Shown here: positions 1 to 10,402 of the stretch, in pieces
Numbering within the stretch: position 1 is the first letter of the stretch
Layout of the letters: each line of letters begins with the position of its first letter
NCBI GenBank assembly: GCA_963854735.1
Contig: OY978104.1
Span: 558,001-622,000, forward strand
DNA length: 64,000 bases
Origin: Marvania coccoides
Lineage: Eukaryota > Chlorophyta > Trebouxiophyceae > Chlorellales > Chlorellaceae
Direction of reading: 5' to 3'
Notes under the pieces: model-generated
Databases searched by the model: none
Told to the model about the DNA's origin: nothing
The model's input: only the letters and a program-made list of their open reading frames with translations
Translations under genes and position numbers: made by a program

Positions 1-742
1 AGCGATGTGCTCCACTGCGGCTGCAAATTCACTATCATCGTACTTCACCGCTCACTGTAGCTTCAGCATGTTTTTAACTGGACTAAAGAATCGGCCAGGT
101 GGGGATGACGCAGCACCTAAACGCAGTGTTTTTTGTTTTTCCCTTTAAAACCAAAACCACCGAAGCTTTGCTTGCACAAAAGCATTGCTGCGGACTAGAA
201 GATAAAGAACTGGGGACTGCTCCATAATGCAATTTAAAATCATTCAATATTCAGCTGGCCAGAAGGCTCAGTAGTAAGCCTTGACAATTCTGCATCCACC
301 CACAGCTGGGCCGACTGTCTCGCTCCTCGCCATCACCCAACCAGGTGTAGTGTTACATTGTGATGTAGTAGGCATTCACTGGCATTAATCCTTCAGCTAA
401 CTCGTCTGTATTACTGCATATGCTCCAAAATAAATAAAAATTGTGATCAGATACTTGCACGTAGTTTTTAGCTCCTTGCAAAGAGACGATGCCTCAAGCA
501 ATGTCGAAAAAATTTATATTTTTTAAAAGAGCAATCGCACCGCAGTCTTATAAGAAGAGCGAAATTCCTTCGAGGGCCGGCTTCCCCCAACCAAGTGCAT
601 TTTAAATCTATTGCGCCATCTTATTTTTATTGAAAACATCATAAACTTTGCAGCAGCACCGCGCATTCGAACAGAAGCTGCCAAAACTTTTTGATCGAAT
701 TAAAAATTTAATCTCGCAGCTGGGCGCTGTGTCCCGGCCGCC
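1..742. other. AT-rich spacer upstream of APC6
   Basis: I see no coding region, RNA gene or clear repeat in the first 742 bases. The stretch is AT-rich with many stops in all frames. The last 150 bases are presumably the promoter and 5' leader of the APC6 gene that follows. A neighbouring gene could end here, but no exon is recognisable. Confidence 0.5.
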
Positions 743-3608
743 ATGGACCCTGCGGCGCTCCAAAACCTGCGCAGCCTCGTCCACGACTGCTTGGCCAAGC
801 ACCTCTACGACGGAGCCATTTTTTTCGCAGACAAGCTGGTGACACTGACAGGCTATGCTCCTGGAGAGGTCTACACTCTGGCCCAGGCGTTCTTCATCGA
901 CAGGCAGTACCGCCGCTGCCTGCACCTGCTGCGCACCTCTGAGCTCGTCGACAAAGACATCCGGTTTCGCTATTTGGCAGCCAGGTGAGCTTCAGCGCTT
1001 GAGGAAAAAGCCGGCCGGCATTTTTGAGGACTTTGCTACGCTTTACAGAAGATTACGCCTGGAATTATTTGGAATACGCTGTTTCCGAAATAGTATTGAT
1101 TCTAAAGAGTCATTTATCCTGTTATTTGTTTTTCTACGACTTTCAAATTTTCCCTTCAGCAACATCCAATATTGATCCCTTATGCTCGCCAATTTTTTAC
1201 TTAGGTGTCTGGCTGAAACCAAGGAGTGGGAAGAGTGCTTAGAACTGCTGGGTGGGCTCAATGCCGAGCCGGCAGAGGTGTTTGCGTTCCCAACCCCGCC
1301 CAGCTCCCCTGGCTCATCGCTGGACTACCTCTCCTCGGTGTGCCTGCTGCGCGGCAAAGTCTACGACCAGCTCGAAAACTTCCCCAAAGCAGTGCGTTTA
1401 AGACAGCCAAAGCAAGCCTTATATTTCATAACAAAAAAACCTTCAAAATTATGTTTTTAGTCTATTTCATTGCGCCAAGCTTAAGTTTTGATGGATGCTA
1501 TTCATTGTGCGCAGGTTATGTGGTATAAAGAGGCGCTGGCGCGCGACCCGTTCAACCAGGAGGCCTTCCATGCGCTGGTAGAAAGGCACAAGCTCACCGA
1601 AGAGGAAGAAAGTTCGCTGGTAAACGAGCTGGCGGCGCGTCTCCCCGAGGAGCAGCGCTGGCTGGGGCTGCTGTACCGCAGCAAGTGCAAGCAGTACGAT
1701 GCCGCGGGGCACGCCGCAGCTGAGCTGGCGTTGTCAATTTTGGAGAACACGACACCCAATCAGCAGAGCCCCGGCTCCGCAGCCCGCGAGCAGCAGCAAC
1801 AACAGCAACAGCAGTCGAGTGGAGGCGGAGACAACTCAATGGGCGGCGGGGGGGGATTCGCTTTTGGTGGTGGTGGCGGCGACGACGATATTTCGCCTTC
1901 TGAAATGCGAGGCACCCCTAAAGCCGCCAGACGCTGCAGCTCCGCCTCCGCGATGGCGATTTCGCCCATAGAGGAGGACGCCGCGGAGGGGCGCTCCACG
2001 GCGTCCCCTAGGAACCCTCAAAACGGCGGCAGAGCGGGCAGCGGCAGAATGAGCAGCGGAGGGAGTGGCGAGGGCGGAATTGCCGGCGCGAAAGGGGGGC
2101 TTGCGGAGGGGTGGGGGCTGTGTGACAGCGCGGACGTGGTGGCGTCCCGTGCGGAGCTGCTGTTGCGGCGGGGGGCGTTCCAAGAGGCCCACTCACTCAC
2201 GTCTTCAGTGCTGGACAGGGATCCGTTTGCGGCCGCGGTGCTGCCGGCGCACCTAGCGGCAGCGGTGCACCTGGGAAAGAAGCACGAGCTGTTCTCCCTC
2301 AGCCACAGGTCAGGAAAATTAAATATATAAATTCGCTGCCATTTCGTCAAACCTCTCTCTGCGCTCTTTTCCCTCGAAACAAATGCTAGCTTGTCGTTCC
2401 CCATTCACCCGACTACTATTCACCTTACTTTTGCTCGCTCCATTTCTCTCTATTTCCCGGTCTGTCCCGCAGCCTCATCAAGGCCCAGCCCGACCGTGCC
2501 GTCGCTTGGTACGCCGCCGGCTGCTACTACTTCGCCACCAACCAGTTCAAGCTGGCCTGCCAGTACTTTGCAAAGGCCACTGGGCTGGAGAGATGCTTCC
2601 CTCCTGCGTGGATTGGCTTTGCCCAGGCGTTTGCCTCGCAAGACGAGACCGACCAGGCGATGGCGGCCTTCAGGACCGCATCCCGCCTCTTCCCAGGCCT
2701 GCACCTGCCCCTCCTAGGCGCGTATTTTCAATTTTCGTCGTGTATATGGTTATATCTCTCCAAAATACATCTTATTCAGCTCATAAAGAAGATGTGCACG
2801 AAATACCATGCTCAAGCTGAATCACGCCGTTTTTTTGTTTTAAGAACGCGTTGGCATAAAAAATTCCCTCTTTTGAAATTTAACAATTTTTCTATCCCTT
2901 TTCTATCGTTTTTCTTCTCCAGGCATGGGCTTGGAGTACTCCCGCATGAACAACCTGGCGCTGGCCGAGCAAACCCTGCTGCGCGCGCACCGCCGCTGCC
3001 CCGCCGACGCTAGCGTGGCGCACGAGCTGGGAACGCTGGCCTACCGCGCGGGGCGTTACACAGACGCGGTGCAGTGGCTGGGCAGGGCAGCAGCGGGGCT
3101 GCCGAGGGGGTGCCCAGCTATGTGGGAGCCCTCCATGGTCAATCTAGGCCATGCCCTGCGCAAACTCAGACGGTATGTATGAACACTACACACTTCTGCT
3201 CATTTGCCCAGTAAATTGAAGATTTTTCGCCCTTTTGTTGTTGACGAAATCGTCACTTTGTTTGAGACCTGTATCTTTATCATTAATAGACGTATGGTAA
3301 TGGTGGATTGGATTTACATAATGACCCACGTGTATTGGTGATTGATTTGCAGGTACGATGAGGCTATCGATGTTTTGACCCGGGCATTGGGGGCTGCCCC
3401 TGCCCAGCCGGGCACCTTCTCGGCGCTAGGCTTCACGCACCACCTGGCGGGCAACGTGGGCCTGGCCATCGAAAACTACCACAAGGCGCTGGGGCTGCGG
3501 CCGTGGGACGACTTTGCGGCGTCCATGCTGGCGGTGGCGGTGGCGGAAGAGACTGAGGCAGCAACGGCGGAGCTCACGCGCTCGCTGCAGCCGCTGGGGC
3601 TGCACTGA
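743..3608 (+). CDS. CDC16: Anaphase-promoting complex subunit 6 (CDC16), TPR protein
   Basis: Scaffold subunit of the anaphase-promoting complex/cyclosome, the nuclear ubiquitin ligase for mitotic exit. Six exons: 743-984, 1205-1391, 1515-2308, 2473-2717, 2923-3172, 3353-3608, giving about 657 aa. The order matches CDC16: an N-terminal helical block (LRSLVHDCLAKHLYDGAIFF), TPR-like repeats, the region around WYKEALARDPFNQEA, then canonical C-terminal TPRs (YSRMNNLALAEQTLLRAH; YDEAIDVLTRALGAAP). Exon 3 carries a low-complexity insert of Gln, Gly and Ser between TPR blocks (roughly residues 220-340) that is not part of the conserved core. Intron 4 starts with GC (AG|GCGCGT), needed to join LPLL to GMGLEYSRMN. 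The ATG sits in a favourable context (gccgccATGG). A TGTAA element lies at 3687-3691. Family call is firm; the exact ends of the insert are less so. Confidence 0.88.
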
Positions 3609-3952
3609 TGCGCCTGGGGCGGTGGCCGTGAAGAGGTTTAAATAGATAAAACTGGCGGCAGTTTTATTGCGAAGAAAAGACTGAGGTGTAATTTTTGTTT
3701 TTACGTTGCCCGACTTTCTCAATTTGGATTCAAGTTCCTTTTAAACCGTAATAATTGGAATCTGTGGAAAACAACAGAATCAAAAGTGAATGCGTTTAGT
3801 AATGCTTAAAACAAAAGAAATAATTGGAGGTTAGGTCTGGGTTCATATATATTATATATATGTGTGATATATATGTGATTAGATATTTCAACGATTCTCG
3901 CTTCGTGTTCTTCACTCGCTATCTTCATGTGTTAAAGGCAAAAAGAAAACTC
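3609..3952. other. Convergent 3' spacer with TA-rich run
   Basis: Tail-to-tail spacer between APC6 and the minus-strand plastid protein gene. It holds a TA/TG-rich low-complexity run at about 3844-3883 and a plus-strand TGTAA at 3687-3691, a plausible poly(A) signal for APC6. No coding potential is visible. Confidence 0.5.
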
Positions 3953-5681
3953 CTACTGCGCTGAAGCTCCATTGTTGGAGCCTCCTCCCGCAGAGTTGGG
4001 GCGCTTCATGCTCTTATAGATGCCCACAAAGTCCACCGCTGCAGACGCCAACCCCACTACCAGCGGTGCAGTGAAATCGTTGGTGACGCGCCACAGGCCG
4101 CCCAGCAGGGCCACCTCCGCTGCAGCCCCAATGGCGGCGTACTTGGCTGCCACCGTGCGGCGCGCCAGCCAGGTCAAGGCCACGGCGCGAAAGGCGGTGG
4201 CGGCGGCGGCGGCATCTCTGGCGCTGGAATCGCGGCCCTGCAGCAAAGAGATAAATAAATGTGGAATTTTCTAATTAGTTTTAAATCCGAACCCAAAGCT
4301 CCTTCTATCCAATACTTGAACAAAATTTAATAATTCACCTCCCCCACACACAAAAAAGCAAAAATCTCAAATTGCGTCGAAAAGCAGAAATAATTCCAAC
4401 ATAACGCATTCACAAGAAAATCCTGCTGTGCGTCATCCCACTTTGCATACACTCAATATCAATTCACAGCCTTTCTAAAGATATTGTTTTAATGAAGCCT
4501 CATATCTCACCTGGCCCACCAGCTTGTAGTACCTATCTGCGTTGTCCATGGCGTCCTTCACCGTATCGTACTCCTCTTCCCCAGGGGTCAGCTCCAGCAG
4601 CTTCGACACCGCCACCAGTCCCGCGGAGATGGTCAGCCCCACCCCGAACGCCACGCCAGGCTGGAGCTCGATGCTGGCGAGCTCGCAGTACATGTCGATG
4701 GACTTGGCGATGCCGGCGGTGGCGGCTGGAAGGAGGATGAGCAGTGAGGGGACGACCTCGGAGGCGAGGGTGACGGCGGCCTGGGCGGGGGTGAGCTGGT
4801 AGAGCACGGGGGAGAACTGGAAGAAAGAGAGACAGAGAGAGGGGAAGAGAAAGAGAGGGGATGAATTATGTTGAGAGCAAAGAACGGTAAAGAACGGGAA
4901 GGGAGGGGTTGATTTAGAGATAAAATAATTAATTTAAAGTGAAAGAAAGGAAATAAATTGATGGGAGAGACAGAGTGCCTGATTCAAAGTTGTAATTATT
5001 ATCAGCAACAAATGCTCGAGAAAATACGTACGAATTGCTAGTTTTCCGGAGCCAAAAGTTCATTTTATCCACCATTCTCACCTCGTCAATCAGCCGCTGC
5101 TGCATGTCCTCCAACCAGACGTACTTCTCCCGCGCGTTGTCCGTCCACAGTGTCGATTTTGCTGCCACCAACGGTGCCGCAGCCAACGCTCCCACCAGCC
5201 CCGCCTGCAGCGACTGCAGCGACACCGATGCCCCTCCAGCCGGGTCCAGGCCGCACACCCAGCACACCAAGCAGGCTCCCCCTGAAATCAAGCCTCCTGC
5301 TACAATCGCCATTGCTAGCCGTTTTTCTGGCGCCTCCTGCATTAGCATATTGGTTATGAGCTCATCCTCGCCGTCGCCTATGCCCGAAATGAGGCTCTCC
5401 AGGCGCTGGCCTGCCGCGCGGTAAGGGTCAACGGCAGGAACAGCGGGGCGGGAAGGGAGAAGGTCCGAGCTGGGCAGGCCCGGCAAGTCAAGGCTGCTGT
5501 CATTGTTGCTGCTGCTAGCGTGGACTCTCAGGGTGGTGGGGCGACGCCGAGAGTCCAGGGCGGGGTGCTGCTGCAGCTGGCGAGGCAGCGAGAAGGGTTT
5601 AAAGACAGCGTGGCTGGGACGGCCACTAGTGGAGGCTGCTGCCGTGGCGAGCTCCGCTGGCGCGTGGAGCGTCGACCGCAT
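3953..5681 (-). CDS. Plastid-targeted multi-pass membrane protein, family not recognised
   Basis: Three phase-0 exons on the minus strand: 5681-5082, 4816-4511 and 4237-3953, giving 396 aa. The first ~60 residues look like a chloroplast transit peptide: Ser/Ala/Arg/Pro-rich, almost no acidic residues, ending near LRVHASSSN. Then comes a soluble acidic stretch, followed by hydrophobic segments: AMAIVAGGLISGGACLVCWV, a Gly/Ala-rich segment (SLQAGLVGALAAAPLVAA), VVPSLLILLPAATAGIA, GVGLTISAGLVAVSKLL and two C-terminal ones. The tail is hydrophilic. The start was set at the internal ATG (5681); the frame stays open a few codons upstream without an earlier ATG. I do not recognise the family. An inner-envelope or thylakoid location is inferred from the transit peptide plus the membrane segments. 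Confidence 0.7.
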
Positions 5682-6933
5682 GCTTGTAAAAGGTTTCTGC
5701 AAGGAAGTGGGACGAAGAGGTGAGCGCGGGGCGCGGAAGCAAGGCGAGAGAGAGCGAGAGCAGAGAAAACAATCGATGTGACACCAGTGCTGGGTGGAGC
5801 AGAGCTTCGAGGAACTCGGCTTACTTTGTATATGTTCAAAATCGTCAATTTATACTGCAGCCACCGTCAAACACTCCAAAATTGTGCTCAATTGAGGGGG
5901 GGGGGGGTGAATTTGTCCAGTCCTCCGCCGTTATCTCGACAGTATTAGGCTTCCGAGCGGCTCAAGGGCACTGAATTGGCAAATAAATATTATAGAAAGC
6001 AAAATTGAGAGTGGAGGGGGAGAGCGTTTCCTTTCAAGATCTCATTTGGCTGGAAAGGGAGCGGCGCCGACAGCCTGGCAAGGAAGCTCTTTGTAAGAGC
6101 TATCAAATTTCAGAGAAAACAGAGCGCACAAACATCCCCCCCCTCGCTTTCAAACAATAAATGCATTAAACATGTTTTTTTCTTCATCCACCGCTGCCTC
6201 CACCGCCTCCGCGTCCATTCTGATAACCAACAACAGCCCCAGCTGTTTATCTTCTGTTCTTTTACATTTTTCAGCACCTCGCACTTCGCTTACACCACAA
6301 TATTAGTTTTACATAAAAGTCACATAGACGAAAAATGAGAAAAAATAATATCGATGAAGGGGGCCAGCGCATGGGGACTCAAATTGCAAAAGGAATGCGT
6401 TCAGATCACCGCCTAACTCTCCAATGTGTCGGAGAGAGGCTCCCTGCGCTCCTCGCCGTCACGCTAAACAGCGGGTGTTATCACAGCAACTCATGCGCCC
6501 AAGGCCACCAAAAAATCACCAAAAAATGTACGCAAAACTTAAGACCAGCAATGGAACACCTCAGTTATCCTTTCAGCTGCAGCACAGAAGCGCTGCTTAT
6601 TTCGGCATACTCTCACTCACCCAAACGCCGCTTCAAGCAGCCCTTCTGGGAGATCCTCGCCCCTTTGCCTTGCCTGCCTCCCGACCTTCCTGTTGGTCCT
6701 GCGAAATTGGTTGGATTTTGAGGAGTTTTGGGTTTATCATGGTTCGGACGTGAGTCCGAGTTGCATGTGGGTGGACGGGATGTCCAGATTGGGATTGGGG
6801 AGGACACGAAGTCCTGGCCGGGGATACGGCACTGAGAGAAGAACTGATGCTTTCCGAAGAAAACAAAAGAGGGTGTAAATTATCCCACCAATAAATTGGG
6901 GGATCCGAGCACAGCTCACAGCTGGCTGGAGGT

Positions 6934-7083
6934 GCCTCCACAGGCTAAGGGGATGATGTTTTGATTTTTGAAGCAGCGCACAGCTGCATCAAGGAGCGCC
7001 CTCCACAGGGCTAAGGGGTGCTCCCACGAGCTAAAGCCTTGTTTCAAAAGCTTCTACCCCCGTTCGTCGCCCCCTACAGGGGC
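6934..7083. repeat. Array of three short hairpins with a shared core
   Basis: Three inverted-repeat elements, starts 64 and 71 bp apart: GCCTCCACAGGC at 6934-6945, GCCCTCCACAGGGC at 6998-7011 and GCCCCCTACAGGGGC at 7069-7083. The first two are each followed by TAAGGGG and preceded by a CACAGCT-N-GGAG block, so they are diverged copies of one longer unit. Copy 2 can extend its stem using flanking GGAGC and GCTCC. The loop CYACA is constant while the stems co-vary, which suggests selection on structure. Function unknown. Confidence 0.5.
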
Positions 7084-7208
7084 TATTCACAGGTTCAGAG
7101 AGCTCCGTCGACTCGGTTGTACAGTTCAAACGCGGCTGGGCGGCCACCGCCCGCTCTGGGGCGGCCCTACCTCGCTCCTCACGTCACTTAATACTTTATC
7201 CGCCTAAT

Positions 7209-8079
7209 CTAGTCATGTTGCCATCTTCTAAAATCAGTCTTCATCGGCTGTTTTCCACTACGAAGAGGGACTTTACCCCACAGAGGCCCTTCCCCTCGCA
7301 TGAACGCCTCTTGCGTCTTCATGCGGGATGCAGCATGTGGGTTCACCCTCTTCTTTCGCTTCTTGGGAGGGTCCTTGCAGCCGCCCTCCACGTAGCTTTT
7401 CAGTCTCTTCTTGAGCTTTCCAGCTGCAACGTGTAGCGCACTGGCCGACACCGGCAACGATCGCCGTCGGGAGGGGCAACCGGCCGGGACGGGCCGGAAG
7501 TTTATCCACCGAGAACCGACGGAAAAAGTCCAAAAACGCCTCTTCAACCTTCACCCCCCGGCCGAACGCCTCGTTCTCTGAGGGTCCGACCGAGGGTACA
7601 TTTGGTTCATTCTGTCCACCGGACGGACCCGGTGTCCCGACAGTCCGTCTTGAAACGATGGCCAGAGGGGGTGCCCGCTGCAGGACCCGCCGGAGGGAGC
7701 TTTCACTCAACCAAAGCAGCGCGTTCTGCAGCGAGGGGCGCGTGTGAATGCGCGTGTGTGAAGGGGGCGATGGTTCCAGGACGGTCAGGCACTCATTACA
7801 AGCGCAGCGTGGTTGCCTGGAGGCGCATCGTCTGCCGATGAGTGCGAAAGCAGCGGTAAAACGCCCCCGGTGAAGGGGACGTCCGCGCGTGCCTGTGTGA
7901 TTGATTTGGGAGCAACGACTGGCGGGGTTGCCTGCAGGAAAAGGGGGAAGAAGGAGAGAAAAAAATGTGAGAGTTGTTTTCCTGAAAAATGGCGGTGGTG
8001 GGGTGGAAAACGGCGAGGAATTGAAACAGAGTGAGCACATACCCCCTTCAGTGCGTTGACAGCATTTATAGCTAAGCAC
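7209..8079 (-). other. GC-rich block with overlapping minus-strand ORFs, coding status uncertain
   Basis: Two overlapping minus-strand ORFs occupy this block. One is open for 268 codons (8079-7273) and contains a plausible segment, GVKVEEAFLDFFRRFSVDKL. The other (7547-7209) is basic, with a nuclear-localisation-like KKRKKR cluster. The base composition is closer to exons than to the spacers on either side. Neither ORF resembles a family I know, and no convincing splice join links them. A lineage-specific gene, a decayed element or a non-coding transcript are all possible. Confidence 0.2.
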
Positions 8080-8120
8080 CAGACCAAAAGCAGGCAGGAA
8101 GACCAGGAGGAGACATGGGG

Positions 8121-8165
8121 CAGGGGCGAGGACGGCAGGGGCGAGGACGGCAGGGGCGAGGACGG
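8121..8165. repeat. 15-bp minisatellite, three copies
   Basis: Three perfect tandem copies of CAGGGGCGAGGACGG at 8121-8135, 8136-8150 and 8151-8165. It lies in the gene-poor stretch upstream of the alpha/beta hydrolase. Confidence 0.9.
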
Positions 8166-8671
8166 AATCTGTGAAAACAGACGAAGGACGAAAACGCAGG
8201 GAGCAACGTTAGGTGAGGAGTCTCGGATCGGCCTATAAAACGTCATCATCGGTGCGCTGGTCCAAAATAAAGAAAAAACGCCACCAAAAAAATAATAATC
8301 TGATTATTTTTCACGGTGGGGGCAGCCATGTAATACGGCGGGTTCTAGATAGCTTGAGCCTATCTCGTATATTCCATTCTCGCAATTGCGTTTGCATTTC
8401 GTCCAAAGGACAATCAATATTGGCTATTCTTCTTCATTGAAGGCATTTTTCAAATCTTTAAAGAACCCATTTTGCCAACACGCGCAACGAGCAACCAAGG
8501 GCCACTTCTAGCTACACGTGGCCGACAAAATAACCGATCGACTGCAGTCAAGTAGGCGTGTAGCGAGTTTTTGTGTTTTTGTCCCCCAAAACGACGTTTC
8601 TTTTCTTTCACTATTTGATGAGAAATCGCTGCTCGAAGGCTATTGTTTGCATTGCTGATCGTTTTAAAACC

Positions 8672-10090
8672 ATGTTCTGTACGCGCTCGTTACGCGCCAT
8701 TGCCCCAAACCCCAACCCCTGCATCTCTCAGATCATTCGTAAAAAACACGGGAAAAGCTTCCAACCAGGGGCAGTAATGTCGGAAACATCAGCTACCGTG
8801 GCCACAAACCCAAATCACGCCTCGCTGCTGGATGCAGTCCGCAGAGGGCGCGAAATTGCGGCGCCCCGCCTCCGCCCCTCCCCAGCCGAGCTCGCCCAGC
8901 GCCCGTTGCCTGCATGCTTGAAGGGCCTACACGTGGAGGAGCTGCAGTACTACTCTGATGACCACCCCACGCAAGGTTGGGTGCCGCTGCGCCTGGTTTC
9001 GCAGCCCCAGCCGACAACAGAAGAGCCAGCTACTTCTGGCCGCCGCCACCGCCCCTGCGTCATCTTCCTCCACTGCACAGGCGCGCATTTATTTATTTTT
9101 GTACTGCTTTTCATTTTTCTAGGTTAATTTCGTTTAAACGTGATAATTCTCTATAAACTCTTCCACCAAATATCTCTGTTAATAATCGAAATATTCCTTC
9201 AGCCTTCAGGAAAATGTTTATTTCATGGCACCTGCTCACCCTCGCCATTAATCTCTCCCTGCCTCCTCCTCCTCCTTTCCTTTCTCTCTTCAGGCAGCGG
9301 CAAGGACTCGCAAGCTGAAAAACAGGCGCACTACGCTCGCCGAGGCTACCTCGCCGCCGCCATTGACACCCGCTACCACGGCGACCGCGTCGAGTCCCAC
9401 CTCCCTGGCGGCACCACCTACCAGCAGTCCCTCGTCAAAGCCTGGCGCAGCGGAGAGGAGCGTCCTTTCTTGCTGGACGTTGTTTGGGACGTTCAGAGGT
9501 TGTTGGACGCGCTGGAGACCCGGGAAGACGTAGATCCGAGCCGGATAGGGCTCACGGGGGAGAGTTTAGGGGGGATGATCGCGTGGCTGGCGGCGGCGGC
9601 GGACCCCAGAATTGCCGCAGCAGCGCCGATGTGCGGGGTGCAGAGCTTTGAGTACGCCGTTCACAATGAGGCGTACCACGAGCGCGTGGGCTCCATCCCC
9701 GAGGTGTTCCACGCTGCAGCCGCGGACTTAGGAAAGGCGGCAATTGACAAAGAAGTCGTGCGGGCGGTATGGGATCGCATCATGCCAGGGTTACTGCCGA
9801 GTATCGGCGAGAAAGGGGGAGGCACGGCAGGAGGGTGCTACGATGCCAAGCACTCGCTCCCGCTGGTGGCCCCTCGCCCGCTGCTGGTGTTGATAGGCGG
9901 GGTGGACGGGAAAACCCCCATTGGGGGGGTTGAGGAGGGGATGGCGGCTGCGGCGGTGGCGTACCAACGGCTGGGGGCTGGGGACAAGGTGCAGTTGTTT
10001 GTGGAGGAGGGGGTGGGGCATGAGTTCACTCCCAGCATGTGGCGTGAGGTCGACGCCTTCATGGATGCTGCGCTGCAGCCTGAGCGATGA
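8672..10090 (+). CDS. Alpha/beta hydrolase (plant At4g14290-like family)
   Basis: Serine hydrolase of the alpha/beta fold; substrate unknown. Two exons, 8672-9080 and 9294-10090, give 401 aa. The intron starts with GC (AG|GCGCGC). The nucleophile elbow GLTGESLGGM places the catalytic Ser near residue 227. A probable acid lies in LIGGVDGKTPIGG and the His in EEGVGHEF near the C-terminus. The blocks AAIDTRYHGDR, DVVWDVQRLLDAL, VWDRIMPGL and APRPLLVL follow the order I recall for the uncharacterised plant family that includes At4g14290. The start is ambiguous: ATG at 8672 adds a basic, Ser/Asn/Pro-containing leader that could be an organellar presequence, while ATG at 8777 (MSETSATV) would give a cytosolic protein of 366 aa. 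Tandem TGTAA elements at 10114-10123 suit a poly(A) signal just after the stop. Confidence 0.82.
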
Positions 10091-10402
10091 CATATTATAA
10101 TAATGATGACGTTTGTAATGTAAGAAAGGCTATGTACCAGATCTTGAAAATCGATTACAAGAAAGAAAATGGAAACAAACCAATGCATGGCGGAAATCCC
10201 ATGCCAGCTGTCTATTTTTGATATTTTTTAGTATTGATTAGTATACAACGGCGGAAACTGGGATTTCTATGAAACGCATCGCAGCAGCTTGAGTACCTTA
10301 CTCATTCAAATTTCGTTCAAATACAAACCGCCTAGGCTGAAAAACTAAGGCTACTGGCGGGGAAAAAAACAAATCCGTTGTACAAAATTTTGTCTGTACC
10401 AA
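10091..10402. other. Convergent 3' spacer
   Basis: Tail-to-tail spacer between the alpha/beta hydrolase and the WDTC1-type gene. Only 3' untranslated sequence is expected; TGTAA elements for the plus gene are at 10114-10123. No other feature seen. Confidence 0.5.

Larger units (their letters stand above)
5703..8671. other. Gene-poor region with hairpins and minisatellite
   Basis: Nearly 3 kb with no gene I can defend. It contains the promoter side of the minus-strand plastid gene, a run of 11 G near 5897-5907, a hairpin array (6934-7083), a GC-rich block with overlapping minus-strand ORFs (7209-8079) and a 15-bp minisatellite (8121-8165). A plus-strand TATA-like element (CTATAAAA) lies at 8230-8237. 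Small ORFs on both strands look like chance ORFs. Confidence 0.5.

Noticed and set aside
1760..2404. Long minus-strand ORFs opposite APC6 exon 3
   Set aside because: Antisense shadows of a GC-rich low-complexity exon; the plus-strand frame has the CDC16 homology.
6335..6941. Several 60-130-codon ORFs on both strands
   Set aside because: They overlap each other, show no conserved composition and no splice logic, so chance ORFs are the simplest reading.
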